Part shown: one piece after another, positions 1-8,522 of the stretch
Position numbering within the stretch: position 1 is the stretch's first letter
Layout of the letters: each line of letters opens with the position of its first letter
Assembly: GCA_946614435.1 (NCBI GenBank)
Contig: CAMOGW010000003.1
Coordinates: forward strand, 62,001 to 126,000
Length of the DNA: 64,000 nt
Direction of reading: 5' to 3'
Origin: an uncultured Prevotella sp.
GTDB lineage: Bacteria; Bacteroidota; Bacteroidia; Bacteroidales; Bacteroidaceae
Position numbers and translations under genes: made by a program
The notes under the pieces: model-generated
Databases searched by the model: none
What the model was told of the DNA's origin: nothing
What the model saw: only the letters and a program-made list of their open reading frames with translations

Positions 1-518
1 CTGTGAGGCTCGTCGGCATGGTCCTCCCACTTCAGGATGAGCCAGAACACGACGGCTGTGAAGGCCGAAGAATAGGCATAGACCTCGCCTTCGACGGCTG
101 AGAACCAGAATGTGTCGCTAAAGGTGTAGATAAGTGCTCCTACCAGTCCGCTGGCCTCGATGGCAATGAGCTTGCCAGTGGTGAGCTCGCTCCAGTTGTC
201 GATGAGCAGGCGGCGTGTCAGGTGCGTGATGCTCCAGAAGAGGAACAGGATGCACGTGGCTGAGAGCAGGGCGCTCATGGTGTTGACCCAGTAGGCCACT
301 TGCGTGGCATCTGAGGCAAACTGTGAGAACAAGTTGGCGGTGAGCATGAAAAAAGGTGCACCAGGCGGGTGACCGACTTCGAGCCTGTAGCCCGTGGTGA
401 TAAACTCGGGACAGTCCCAGAACGAGGCTGTCGGTTCGATAGTGGAGCAATAGACAAAGGCTGCAATTAGGAAGGTTAGCCAGCCTACCACGTTGTCCAC
501 AATGCGGTACTGTTTCAT
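1..518 (-). CDS. DUF2723-family membrane glycosyltransferase-like protein (partial, N-terminal part)
   Basis: The gene starts at ATG 518 and runs off the left edge, so only about the first 172 residues are present. The protein opens with MKQYRIVDNVVGW, then hydrophobic segments and the motif TASFWDCPEFITTGYRLEVG followed by HPPGAPFF. This is characteristic of the Bacteroidetes DUF2723 family, multi-spanning proteins related to GT-C (O-mannosyltransferase-like) enzymes. At least four membrane segments can be seen. It probably transfers sugar from a lipid carrier on the periplasmic side, but substrate and acceptor cannot be read from the sequence. A TACCTTTG promoter box lies 36 bases upstream. 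Family assignment is confident; function is inference. Confidence 0.85.
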   Translation of the reverse strand, partial: MKQYRIVDNVVGWLTFLIAAFVYCSTIEPTASFWDCPEFITTGYRLEVGHPPGAPFFMLTANLFSQFASDATQVAYWVNTMSALLSATCILFLFWSITHLTRRLLIDNWSELTTGKLIAIEASGLVGALIYTFSDTFWFSAVEGEVYAYSSAFTAVVFWLILKWEDHADEPH

Positions 519-553
519 CAAAAAGTTTTTTTTAACGTTAAAAAATCTGCGTG

Positions 554-561
554 CAAAGGTA
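554..561 (-). promoter_or_regulatory. Bacteroidetes -7 box upstream of the DUF2723 gene
   Basis: Read on the minus strand this is TACCTTTG, a perfect match to the TAnnTTTG -7 element of the Bacteroidetes primary sigma factor. No convincing TTTG -33 element was found at the usual 19-20 base spacing. Confidence 0.5.
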
Positions 562-645
562 GCAAATTTCAGTGAAGAATGTAAAGTGATGGGCCAAGTA
601 TTTGTCTTGGCTTTACATTAATTAATAGAAAAAAGGCTAATTTTT

Positions 646-1098
646 TCAGATAAAAAGACTTGTGCCATACACCACGATGAAGTAGCGGAAGATTTTGCCC
701 AGCGTGATGCTGATGATGGTGATGGGAATGTTGGCACGCATCAAGCCTAACAGGATGGAGATGGCAGTGCCCAGCAGGGGCATGAATGCGAAGAAGCCCA
801 TCCACGCGCCTCGTCCGGCCACGAAGCGCTCGGCCTTGTCGAGGTCTTTCTTCTTGACGTGCAGGTATTTCTCAATCCACTCTAACTTGCCCATGTGCCC
901 CACGAAATAATTGAACACCGAGCCCAGCGTATTGCCGAGGGTGCCGTAGAACATGAGCTGCCAAGGATCGAGCCCCGTCGCAATGAGCCCCACCATCACG
1001 GCCTCGCTCGAGAATGGGAAGAAGCTGCCTGCCAGAAAAGCTGCCAGCAGCATGCCGATGTAACCGTAACTGGTCAGAAGGTCAATAATCCACTCCAT
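646..1098 (-). CDS. DedA/YqaA-like (VTT domain) membrane protein
   Basis: A 150-residue protein that fits the short YqaA-type branch of the DedA/VTT (SNARE-associated) family. Visible features are an N-terminal hydrophobic helix, the stretch FFPFSSEAVMVGL, a glycine-rich re-entrant region (GTLGNTLGSVFNYFVG), a charged cytoplasmic segment (KYLHVKKKDLDKAERF), then GRGAWMGFFAFMPLLGTAIS and a final helix. DedA proteins act in membrane lipid (undecaprenyl phosphate or phosphatidylethanolamine) translocation and membrane homeostasis. It is the last gene of a minus-strand set: its start overlaps the end of the preceding membrane protein gene by 25 bases, so translation is probably coupled. Confidence 0.85.
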   Translation of the reverse strand: MEWIIDLLTSYGYIGMLLAAFLAGSFFPFSSEAVMVGLIATGLDPWQLMFYGTLGNTLGSVFNYFVGHMGKLEWIEKYLHVKKKDLDKAERFVAGRGAWMGFFAFMPLLGTAISILLGLMRANIPITIISITLGKIFRYFIVVYGTSLFI

Positions 1099-2057
1099 GA
1101 GGTGACGGGTGTTACGACGCGAACAGAAGAAACCGACTCATACAGGTTGAAGGCAATGACGGCAACCGTCAGAATGCAACTTGCGATGAAGGTCAGGTTG
1201 GTGATTCTTGAATGGGTGAGCGTGAAGAAATGGGCGACAAACGGACTGACGCAAATGAGGGCAATGCGCATCAACGGATCGTAGAACTGCGGATATGTCA
1301 ACATGAGAATAGCGACAGCCAGTGTGGTCCATGCAAAGAACTCATAGAGCTGACGAATGCGGATGCGGTCTTCGAAGCTGCGGCTCTTGAAGTGAAGGAA
1401 GGCGAGCACAAAAAGTATAAGAGTCAGTATGATGGTTAGCTTGTCGCCGAGCGAAAACAGCGTGTAATCGAATGTGTGACTGAAATCGCTCAATAGGGTG
1501 AAGTGGTCGATGACTTGGCCGAATCTTTCGTGATAGAGAATCCAGGGGATAGCGAACCAGTAGGGGGCAAAGAGGCCGAGTAGGGAGGCCATCCATGTGC
1601 GCAGGCTGAACGACTGCAACTGCGTGAGACTCAGCAGCCAGAAGAGTGGGACGAACAGGAATGACTGCACCCAGAACAGGCTCGCTATGCCAATAGACAG
1701 GTAGGCGTAGAACATCAACCCTGCTGCATCTGGACGCTGGTAGGTCTGAAACATCAGCAGCAACGATACGATGAAGCATAGCGTGACAACGGCTCCTGGC
1801 AGACTGCTGAAGTAAGCAGGGAAACAGGACGAAAACAGAAGAAAGACCGTTGTCACCATCCGGCTTCGCACGCGCAACAGGGCATTGTTGTTGCTCATCT
1901 CGACCATCAGGTAGGCTGAAGCTCCTAAAATGGCCAGCTGCACCCACCAGCGATGAGTCAACAATCCTGCTGCCAGCCATACGATGATGGTGACAATGGA
2001 TGCCACAAACGGTGAGAACGAGCTTGTGGCAATTTGGTTCTGCAGGTATTTCTTCAC
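1074..2057 (-). CDS. Polytopic membrane protein of unknown function
   Basis: This 327-residue protein has about ten hydrophobic segments and no recognised catalytic motif. Polar stretches between helices include QTYQRPDAAG and HFKSRSFEDRIRIRQLYEF. The start codon is GTG at 2057, directly after the TAA stop of purD, so it is very probably translated from the purD transcript. The 3' end overlaps the DedA-like gene. Size and topology recall uncharacterised Bacteroidetes membrane proteins found near purD, but the family cannot be named with confidence and no function is proposed. Confidence 0.7.
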   Translation of the reverse strand: MKKYLQNQIATSSFSPFVASIVTIIVWLAAGLLTHRWWVQLAILGASAYLMVEMSNNNALLRVRSRMVTTVFLLFSSCFPAYFSSLPGAVVTLCFIVSLLLMFQTYQRPDAAGLMFYAYLSIGIASLFWVQSFLFVPLFWLLSLTQLQSFSLRTWMASLLGLFAPYWFAIPWILYHERFGQVIDHFTLLSDFSHTFDYTLFSLGDKLTIILTLILFVLAFLHFKSRSFEDRIRIRQLYEFFAWTTLAVAILMLTYPQFYDPLMRIALICVSPFVAHFFTLTHSRITNLTFIASCILTVAVIAFNLYESVSSVRVVTPVTSWSGLLTF

Positions 2058-3344
2058 TTAAAGGTCGGCTCCGATATCGCGGCGGAAATATTTGTCGGTG
2101 AACTGAATCTTCTGTGCACCCTCGAACGACTTCTGAAGGGCTTCAGCCTTGTCCTTGCCATAGGACGATACGGCGATGACGCGGCCTCCGGCTGTGACCA
2201 CTGCGGGCGCTTCACCCTCCTGAGCAGGCGCAAAGGTCGTCCCGGCATGGAAGACCACTGAGTCTTTCACCTCGTCGATGCCCGTAATGGCATATCCCTT
2301 CTTGTAAGCCTCGGGATAGCCACCACTGACAAGCATCACGCAAACGGCAGCACGCTCGTCGAACTCAATCCTGTGCTGATCGAGATTGCCTGCAGCCACA
2401 CCCTCAAACAGGTCAACGATGTCGCTCTTCAGGCGCAGCATCACGCTCTCAGTCTCGGGATCGCCCATGCGGCAGTTGTACTCAATGACCATTGGCTCGC
2501 CCTTCACGTTGATGAGACCGAAGAAGATGAAGCCCTTATAGTCGATGCCCTCGGCCTTCAGTCCTTCCACGGTGGGGCGAATGATGCGGTCTTCCACCTT
2601 CTGCATCCACTCCTTTGTGGCAAACGGTACGGGCGAGACGCTGCCCATGCCGCCGGTGTTCAGACCTTTGTCGCCCTCGCCAATGCGTTTGTAGTCCTTG
2701 GCTTCGGGCAGAATCTTGTAGTGATTGCCATCGGTGAGCACGAACACGGAGCACTCGATGCCACTCAGATATTCCTCGATGACCACGCGGCTGCTGGCAT
2801 TGCCGAACATGCCGCCCAGCATCTCGCGCAGCTCCTTCTTTGCCTCGTCGAGCGTAGGCAGGATGAGCACGCCTTTGCCCGCGCAGAGACCATCGGCCTT
2901 CAGCACGTAGGGAGCCTCAAGCGTTTCCAGGAAGGCCAAGCCTTCTGCCACGTGCTCGCCGTCGAACGTCTCGTAGCGGGCCGTGGGAATGTGATGGCGC
3001 TGCATGAAGCCCTTGGCAAAGTCCTTCGAGCCTTCGAGCACGGCACCGGCCTTTGACGGGCCGATGACGGGAATGTCCTTGGTGCGCTCGTCGGCCTTCA
3101 GGTCGTCGTAGATGCCTTTCACCAATGGGTCTTCAGGACCTACCACCACCATGTCGATGCCGTTGGCCACCACGAACTGCTTGATGGCTTCAAAGTCGTC
3201 GGCCTTCATGGCTACGTTTGTTCCTACTGTGCAAGTGCCTGCATTGCCGGGGGCAATGAAGAGCTTCTCGCATTTCTCACTCTGGGCGATTTTCCATGCC
3301 AAGGCATGTTCGCGGCCACCGCTGCCTAATAACAATATTTTCAT
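2058..3344 (-). CDS. purD: Phosphoribosylamine--glycine ligase (GAR synthetase)
   Basis: PurD joins 5-phosphoribosylamine and glycine with ATP to give glycinamide ribonucleotide, the second step of purine biosynthesis in the cytoplasm. The 428-residue length is normal for the family. It starts [20 protein letters not shown], the typical PurD N-terminus, followed by the ATP-grasp region with [20 protein letters not shown], the signature [14 protein letters not shown] and the C-terminal sandwich domain. The TAA stop is immediately followed by the GTG start of the membrane protein gene downstream. Upstream, 74 bases separate it from the S9 peptidase gene, so all may share a transcript. Confidence 0.97.
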   Translation of the reverse strand: MKILLLGSGGREHALAWKIAQSEKCEKLFIAPGNAGTCTVGTNVAMKADDFEAIKQFVVANGIDMVVVGPEDPLVKGIYDDLKADERTKDIPVIGPSKAGAVLEGSKDFAKGFMQRHHIPTARYETFDGEHVAEGLAFLETLEAPYVLKADGLCAGKGVLILPTLDEAKKELREMLGGMFGNASSRVVIEEYLSGIECSVFVLTDGNHYKILPEAKDYKRIGEGDKGLNTGGMGSVSPVPFATKEWMQKVEDRIIRPTVEGLKAEGIDYKGFIFFGLINVKGEPMVIEYNCRMGDPETESVMLRLKSDIVDLFEGVAAGNLDQHRIEFDERAAVCVMLVSGGYPEAYKKGYAITGIDEVKDSVVFHAGTTFAPAQEGEAPAVVTAGGRVIAVSSYGKDKAEALQKSFEGAQKIQFTDKYFRRDIGADL

Positions 3345-3378
3345 AATATATAATTCTAAATTATTGAATTCAGAAATT

Positions 3379-3420
3379 CTCCCCTCTCACCTCTCACTTC
3401 TCACCTCTCCCCTCTCATCT
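3379..3420. repeat. Six-unit period-7 repeat between purD and the S9 peptidase gene
   Basis: Six consecutive heptamers of the form CTCNCCT/CTCACTT/CTCATCT occupy this stretch and end on the stop codon of the S9 peptidase gene. Period-7 runs with other unit sequences occur at 13686-13713 and 39553-39607, also at gene borders. Confidence 0.7.
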
Positions 3421-5587
3421 ATTTCAGATAGTCCTCGAAGTACTGTGTGATGCGTTCGTGCAGATGCACGCTGTTGTGCCCCATCATGTTGTGTCCTTCG
3501 CCCGGATAGGCGAAGAAGTCGGGCTGCGTACCGGCCTCTGCACAGGCTTTTAGGAACGACAGCGCATGTTGTGGCACTACGGTAGGATCGTTGTAGCCTA
3601 TGATAATCTGGAGCTTTCCTTTCAGTTGTCCCGCCTTGCTGATGAGGCTGGTCTTGGCATAGCCCTCAGGATTGCTCTCGGGTGTGCCCATGTAGCGCTC
3701 GCCATACATCACCTCGTACCACTTCCAGTCGATGACGGGGCCGCCGGCTACGCCAACCTTGAACACATCGGGATAGTTGGTCATGAGCGAGATGGTCATG
3801 AAGCCGCCAAACGACCAGCCATGAACCCCCAGACGGGTCATGTCCACATAGGGCAGGGTGCGCAGAAACTCAACACCCTTCATCTGGTCCTGCATCTCTA
3901 TCTGGCCCAACTGACGGTAAGTGGCCTGCTCGAAGTCGCGTCCGCGATTCTCTGAGCCACGGTTGTCGAGGATGAAGAGCACGTAGCCCTTCTGTGCCAT
4001 ATAGGTCTCCCACGAGCGACTGTACCAGTGCCATGAAGCCTCTACGTTGTGAGCGTGAGGGCCACCATAGACATAGACGATAGTAGGATATTTCTTCGCG
4101 GGATCGAAGTCGGCAGGCTTCACCATGCGATAGTACAAGTCGGTCACGCCGTCGGCAGCCTTGATGCTTCCGCTCTCATACTGCGGCACGACGTAGCCCT
4201 CCCAAGGGTCGGGTGCCTGCAAGAGGTTGGCTACTTGAGGCTTGCGTCCTGACAGCTGAATGAGGTCGATGGTGTTTGGCGTGGTGGGAGAGCTGTACTT
4301 GTCGTAGAGCGCTGTGCCTGAGGCGGATAGCATGCCACGGTGTACGCCTTCGCCGTTGTCGAGTGGTGTGCGCTTGCCTGTCTTGAGGTCAACGGCATAG
4401 AGGTTGCGCTGCAAAGGATGCTTCTCGTTCGAGGCAATGACTATCGTCTTGTTCTTCTCGTTGAATCCCAGCACGTCGAGTACAACCCACGAGCCACTGG
4501 TAATCTGTGTGGGCGTGAGGTGCGCTTTCCCCTTTTGTGTGGTGAGGTCGAACAGATAGAGATGGTTGTAGCCGTCGCGCTGGCTCTGCATGACGAACTT
4601 GTTGCTGTCCCACGGCAAGAACACGATGGGGTGGAGCGGTTCCACATATTTATTACTGCTCTCAGCGTAGAGCTCGGCCAACAGTTCACCCGTCGCGGCA
4701 TCATAGCTCACCAGTCGGCAGTCCTGCTGGTTGCGTGTCAGCTCCTGCATATAGATGGTCTTCGAATCAGGACTCCACGCAATGTTGGTGAAGTAGTCGA
4801 ATGCTGGCGTGCGTGTCTTCAGATAGACGGTCTTTCCTGTTTGCAAATCATATACGCCCACGGTCACTTTGTGTGACGTCATGCCCGCCATAGGGTATTT
4901 GTCGGGTTCATATTCGGCCACGCGCGGATCAATGTTCACCTGCGGATAGTCGGTCACCATCGACTGGTCCATGCGATAGAAGGCCAACCGCTGTCCGTCG
5001 GGGCTCCAGAAGGTGCCTTCGTTGATGCCGAACTCATTGCGGTGTACGGCCTCGCCATAGACGATTTCGCGTGAGCCGTCGGTAGAGAGCTGGTGCTCGT
5101 GGCCCTCGACATCGCGCACGTACATTTGATAATCGCGCTTGAAAGCCAATGCTTTCGACTGTTTGTTCCAGTCCTGCGCTCCCTCCTTTGCGCTGGTCTC
5201 CTGTCGCCACACTATGGTCTTCTTCTTGAAGTCGTAAAGCACGCGCTCCTTGCTGTTGCGCAGCAGCACCACAGGCTTGTCGGCGTATGGATACCTGGCA
5301 TTCATGGCTGAGTGCCAGTCGCTGCCCAGGTCGCTGAGGTGGAAGAGCGCTTTCTTGTTGCCCTTGGCATCGATGGTTCCTCCCTCTTCGGCATCGATAT
5401 ACATGAGCTGGTCGCCCCACCAGGTCAGGAACATGTTCTTCGGTCGCAGGTTGTGATAGTTGGTGCCTCCGAAGTTCAGGTCCTCGAGCGTGAAGAGCTT
5501 GTCTTGTGCTGTCATTGTTAGGGCAAACATGGTACAGAAAAAGCACAGGGCCGCTATGGCCCCTTTGCTTGTGTTAGTCTTCATCAT
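3419..5587 (-). CDS. S9 family dipeptidyl-peptidase IV-like serine protease, exported
   Basis: A 722-residue protein with an N-terminal signal peptide (hydrophobic ALCFFCTMFALTM ending TAQD), a beta-propeller region with repeated WSPDS/WSPDG-type blades, and a C-terminal alpha/beta hydrolase domain. With the ATG at 5587 the catalytic residues are about Ser592 (GWSFGG), Asp667 (GYNDPTV) and His699 (GEGHNM). Such enzymes remove X-Pro or similar dipeptides from peptides in the periplasm and support peptide use. The reading frame is open further upstream, but the signal peptide fixes the start at 5587 or the adjacent ATG at 5584. The gene overlaps the 3' end of the methyltransferase gene by 14 bases. 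Confidence 0.93.
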   Translation of the reverse strand: MMKTNTSKGAIAALCFFCTMFALTMTAQDKLFTLEDLNFGGTNYHNLRPKNMFLTWWGDQLMYIDAEEGGTIDAKGNKKALFHLSDLGSDWHSAMNARYPYADKPVVLLRNSKERVLYDFKKKTIVWRQETSAKEGAQDWNKQSKALAFKRDYQMYVRDVEGHEHQLSTDGSREIVYGEAVHRNEFGINEGTFWSPDGQRLAFYRMDQSMVTDYPQVNIDPRVAEYEPDKYPMAGMTSHKVTVGVYDLQTGKTVYLKTRTPAFDYFTNIAWSPDSKTIYMQELTRNQQDCRLVSYDAATGELLAELYAESSNKYVEPLHPIVFLPWDSNKFVMQSQRDGYNHLYLFDLTTQKGKAHLTPTQITSGSWVVLDVLGFNEKNKTIVIASNEKHPLQRNLYAVDLKTGKRTPLDNGEGVHRGMLSASGTALYDKYSSPTTPNTIDLIQLSGRKPQVANLLQAPDPWEGYVVPQYESGSIKAADGVTDLYYRMVKPADFDPAKKYPTIVYVYGGPHAHNVEASWHWYSRSWETYMAQKGYVLFILDNRGSENRGRDFEQATYRQLGQIEMQDQMKGVEFLRTLPYVDMTRLGVHGWSFGGFMTISLMTNYPDVFKVGVAGGPVIDWKWYEVMYGERYMGTPESNPEGYAKTSLISKAGQLKGKLQIIIGYNDPTVVPQHALSFLKACAEAGTQPDFFAYPGEGHNMMGHNSVHLHERITQYFEDYLK

Positions 5588-7049
5588 TGTCGAATCGGTT
5601 ACGCTTTGAGTATGGTTTCTTGCCACCGCTGCGGTCGAATCGCTCGTGTCCGCCACGGTTCTTGCCTTTCGAGAACTTGCGCTCACCGCGCTCGCCGCGC
5701 TCATTGCGTTCGCTGCGCTTGTTGCGCTCATTGCGCTTGTCGGAGCGGAAGTCGTGCTTGTGGAAGGTGAAGGAGCGAATGTCGTTCTCCTCGTTCTCCT
5801 CCTGCTCGTCGATGCGCTGCTTGAACTCGCGTTCCTTCTTGAATCGGTGCTTCTCGCTCATCTGGCGCTTCTCCTCCTCGGTCTTCACCACGCCGCCTTT
5901 GCTGCGGAACTGTTTCAGCTTGCCGTCGAACATCTGGTACTTGCGGAACTCGCACTCCAACGAGCCGTTATAGACGGGAATCTTGATGCTGGGCTTCAGC
6001 CCGATTTGCTCGAAGCACTCCTCACGGTAGCTCAGTATCCAGGCATCGCAGCCCATGAACTGATGCTTCAGTCGCTCGCCTATCATGCGGTAGGTCTCCA
6101 GCAGGTTGGGAGTGGAGATGCGCTCGCCGTAGGGCGGATTGGTCACGAGGATGCTCTTCTCTTGTGGTTGCGTGAAGTTCTTGAAGTCCTGCTGCTCCAC
6201 GGTGATGTCGGCAGTCAGTCCGGCGGCCTTGGCATTCAGGCGAGCCGTGTTCACGGCTTTCATGTCGATGTCGTAGCCATAGATGTGATGATGGAACTCG
6301 CGCTCCTGTGAGTCGTCATTGTAGATGCGGTCGAACAAGTCGGCATCGAAGTCGGCCCACTTCTCGAACGCATATTCTTTGCGGAACAAGCCCGGAGCCA
6401 TGTTGCGGGCTATGAGGGCAGCCTCTACGAGCAGTGTACCGCTACCGCACATGGGGTCGATGAAGTCGGTCTCGCCCTTCCATCCCGTCATGAGAATCAT
6501 GCCGGCGGCCAGCACCTCGTTGAGTGGAGCCTCTACGCTTTCCTGTCTGTAGCCACGGCGGTGCAGACTCTCACCGCTGGAGTCGAGACACAGCGTGCAG
6601 TCGGCCTCGGCAATGTGTATGTGAAGCCTCAAGTCGGGATTAGCCACCGAGATGTTCGGACGGCTGCCTGTGCGCTCGCGGAACTGGTCCACGATGGCAT
6701 CCTTCACTTTGTAGCTTACGAACTTGGAGTGGCGGAACTCTTCAGAGAACACCACGGCATCGACAGCAAACGTGTGTTCGTTGTCGAGATATTCACTCCA
6801 GTCTATCTTCTTGATTTCTTCGTAAACGTCGTCGGCACTATTGGCCTTGAAGCGGGCAATAGGCTTCAGAATCTTGATGGCAGTGTGGAGCGAGAAGTTT
6901 GCGCGGTACATCATTTCCTTGTCACCCACAAACGACACCATTCGTCTGCCTATTTGCACATTGTTAGCCCCTAACTGTGTCAGTTCTTTCGCCAGCACAG
7001 GTTCCAGTCCCATGAACGTTTTGGCGATTAGTTCAAATTCTTTTTCCAT
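5574..7049 (-). CDS. THUMP-domain class I SAM-dependent RNA methyltransferase (RlmL-like)
   Basis: This 491-residue protein has an N-terminal ferredoxin-like/THUMP part followed by a Rossmann methyltransferase domain with FIDPMCGSGTLLVEA (SAM binding) and the catalytic TNPPYGER motif of N2-guanine methyltransferases. That matches the RlmL (23S rRNA m2G2445) family. The last 110 residues or so are a highly basic tail with tandem Arg-x-Glu triplets (RNERNKRSERNERGERGER) and a Lys/Gly-rich end, probably disordered and RNA binding. The tail is encoded by a degenerate period-9 DNA repeat. A strong promoter lies directly upstream, and the S9 peptidase gene follows with overlap. Confidence 0.9.
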   Translation of the reverse strand: MEKEFELIAKTFMGLEPVLAKELTQLGANNVQIGRRMVSFVGDKEMMYRANFSLHTAIKILKPIARFKANSADDVYEEIKKIDWSEYLDNEHTFAVDAVVFSEEFRHSKFVSYKVKDAIVDQFRERTGSRPNISVANPDLRLHIHIAEADCTLCLDSSGESLHRRGYRQESVEAPLNEVLAAGMILMTGWKGETDFIDPMCGSGTLLVEAALIARNMAPGLFRKEYAFEKWADFDADLFDRIYNDDSQEREFHHHIYGYDIDMKAVNTARLNAKAAGLTADITVEQQDFKNFTQPQEKSILVTNPPYGERISTPNLLETYRMIGERLKHQFMGCDAWILSYREECFEQIGLKPSIKIPVYNGSLECEFRKYQMFDGKLKQFRSKGGVVKTEEEKRQMSEKHRFKKEREFKQRIDEQEENEENDIRSFTFHKHDFRSDKRNERNKRSERNERGERGERKFSKGKNRGGHERFDRSGGKKPYSKRNRFDNDED

Positions 7050-7072
7050 TGATGAATATGAGATTTCGACTG

Positions 7073-7103
7073 CAAAGTTACGTGAAAAGATATGAATTAC
7101 AAA
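7073..7103 (-). promoter_or_regulatory. Promoter of the RlmL-like/S9 peptidase unit
   Basis: On the minus strand TTTG (7103-7100), 19 bases, then TAACTTTG (7080-7073) matches the Bacteroidetes -33/-7 consensus at ideal spacing. The -7 box is about 23 bases from the ATG at 7049. Confidence 0.75.
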
Positions 7104-7214
7104 AATAATTGTGCCCGAATCAATGATTTTTGCAAAAAAAATTGACCAGTCTCAGATGCAATTCGTATTTATTTCGTATTTTTGCAGCCAAATCATGACT
7201 AACCTATAACTATT

Positions 7215-8474
7215 ATGATCGAAATCCTGCTTTATTCGAGCACACAGTCAAATCTCTCCAACATTCTTGTCTGGGTGCTGCTCTCTGTTCTCCTCTTTAT
7301 TCTGGTTGGCATGATTTTCTGGCAGAGGCGTACAGGGAAAGACTTGGCTGACGAGCTGGCTGAACTCGACAAAGTGGAGAAAAACAATGTGCAGAATGAG
7401 TTTGTGTTGAAGGCCCTCGGCGTTGCTACGTGGCACATGGATGTGGCCACGATGAACATAGTTTATGACCAGGACTTCCGCATGAGAAGCGATGGCTGGA
7501 TTACCGATGCGTCAGATGCTGACGGCCATTTTGACAAAGGCTTGTCTATGTTGCAGGAGCAGGATGCCGAGCGGATAGCCAAGTCAATGCAGGCTCTTTG
7601 CGAGGGTAAGACCGATTTGTATCATGAGGAGTACCGGGTGATGATTCCCGACACCAACCGTTTCTTCTGGGAGGAATCCTATGCCACGGTGGCTGAACAC
7701 AATGTGGACGGCTCTCCCAAAGTGATTGTGGGAACCTCGAAGCACATTGATGATCGCAAGGAGATGGAAGATGCTTTGAAGGATGCCCGCTTCAAGGCTG
7801 AGGAGAGCGACCGTCTGAAGACGGCTTTCCTGGCTAATATGAGCCACGAGATTCGCACACCGCTCAATGCCATTGTGGGATTCACCAGTGTCATTGCCGA
7901 CGTTCAGCAGGAAGAAGAGCGCAAGCAATTACTCGACCTTATCCATGAGAACACGCAGAAACTGTTGCGCATCGTCGATGATGTCGTAGCCATATCGAAG
8001 ATTGAGGCCGGACAGGAGGAAGCCGTCATGTTGCAGTTCGACTTGGTGCAGATATTGAACGAGGTAGTGGGGCGCTTTGCCGACAAAGTGAAAGACGGCG
8101 TGAGCCTGACCACCAGTTATGCCAGCGAGTCACAACTGGTGACTACCGACTTGAACCGCGTGCAGGAAATCATGCGCCATCTCCTCTCAAACGCGGTGAA
8201 GTTCACCGACCGTGGCAGCATCGTCGTCGGGTTCGGCGAGCCTCATGATGACCGCATCAAGGTATGGGTGCGCGACACGGGCAAAGGCATTGCCACCGAA
8301 TATCAGAAGCGTGTGTTCGAGCGCTTCTTCAAGGTCGATGAGTTCATTCCTGGCGCTGGCCTTGGCCTCAGCACGTGCAGCACAATGGCTTACAGCATAG
8401 GTGGCGATGTCACAGTAGAATCGAAGCTGGGCGAAGGCTCTACGTTCACATTTGAGTTCCCCGTTGGGAACTGA
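7215..8474 (+). CDS. Membrane-anchored PAS sensor histidine kinase (orphan)
   Basis: A 419-residue kinase with one N-terminal membrane helix (about residues 17-37), a short coiled linker, a PAS-like domain (about 60-180, ending VGTSKHIDDRKEMED), a HisKA dimerisation domain with the phospho-acceptor His211 in MSHEIRTPLNAI, and an HATPase domain with N box LLSNAVKF, G1 DTGKGI and G2 GAGLGLS. It should autophosphorylate in response to a signal read by the PAS domain. No response regulator gene is adjacent, so the partner is elsewhere. A TATTTTTG -7 box (7177-7184) lies upstream. The last codons form one arm of a terminator-like inverted repeat. Confidence 0.93.
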   Translation: MIEILLYSSTQSNLSNILVWVLLSVLLFILVGMIFWQRRTGKDLADELAELDKVEKNNVQNEFVLKALGVATWHMDVATMNIVYDQDFRMRSDGWITDASDADGHFDKGLSMLQEQDAERIAKSMQALCEGKTDLYHEEYRVMIPDTNRFFWEESYATVAEHNVDGSPKVIVGTSKHIDDRKEMEDALKDARFKAEESDRLKTAFLANMSHEIRTPLNAIVGFTSVIADVQQEEERKQLLDLIHENTQKLLRIVDDVVAISKIEAGQEEAVMLQFDLVQILNEVVGRFADKVKDGVSLTTSYASESQLVTTDLNRVQEIMRHLLSNAVKFTDRGSIVVGFGEPHDDRIKVWVRDTGKGIATEYQKRVFERFFKVDEFIPGAGLGLSTCSTMAYSIGGDVTVESKLGEGSTFTFEFPVGN

Positions 8475-8503
8475 ACGCAGGCACTTCGCCCAGCTTCATG
8501 CTT
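8423..8503 (+). terminator. Probable intrinsic terminator with a 14-bp stem overlapping the kinase 3' end
   Basis: GAAGCTGGGCGAAG at 8423-8436 (inside the kinase gene) is perfectly complementary to CTTCGCCCAGCTTC at 8484-8497, followed by a run of six T. The loop is 47 bases and contains the stop codon. Convergent clpB lies just beyond. Confidence 0.6.
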
Positions 8504-8522
8504 TTTTAAAGAAATCCTTATC

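Noticed and set aside
2373..3056. Long plus-strand open frame opposite purD
   Set aside because: A shadow of the GC-rich codon pattern of purD. Similar long shadows opposite lpxB, groEL, the CapD-like gene and the TonB receptor were rejected for the same reason.
5588..5731. In-frame 48-codon extension of the S9 peptidase
   Set aside because: It lies inside the coding sequence of the preceding methyltransferase gene and would bury the signal peptide.
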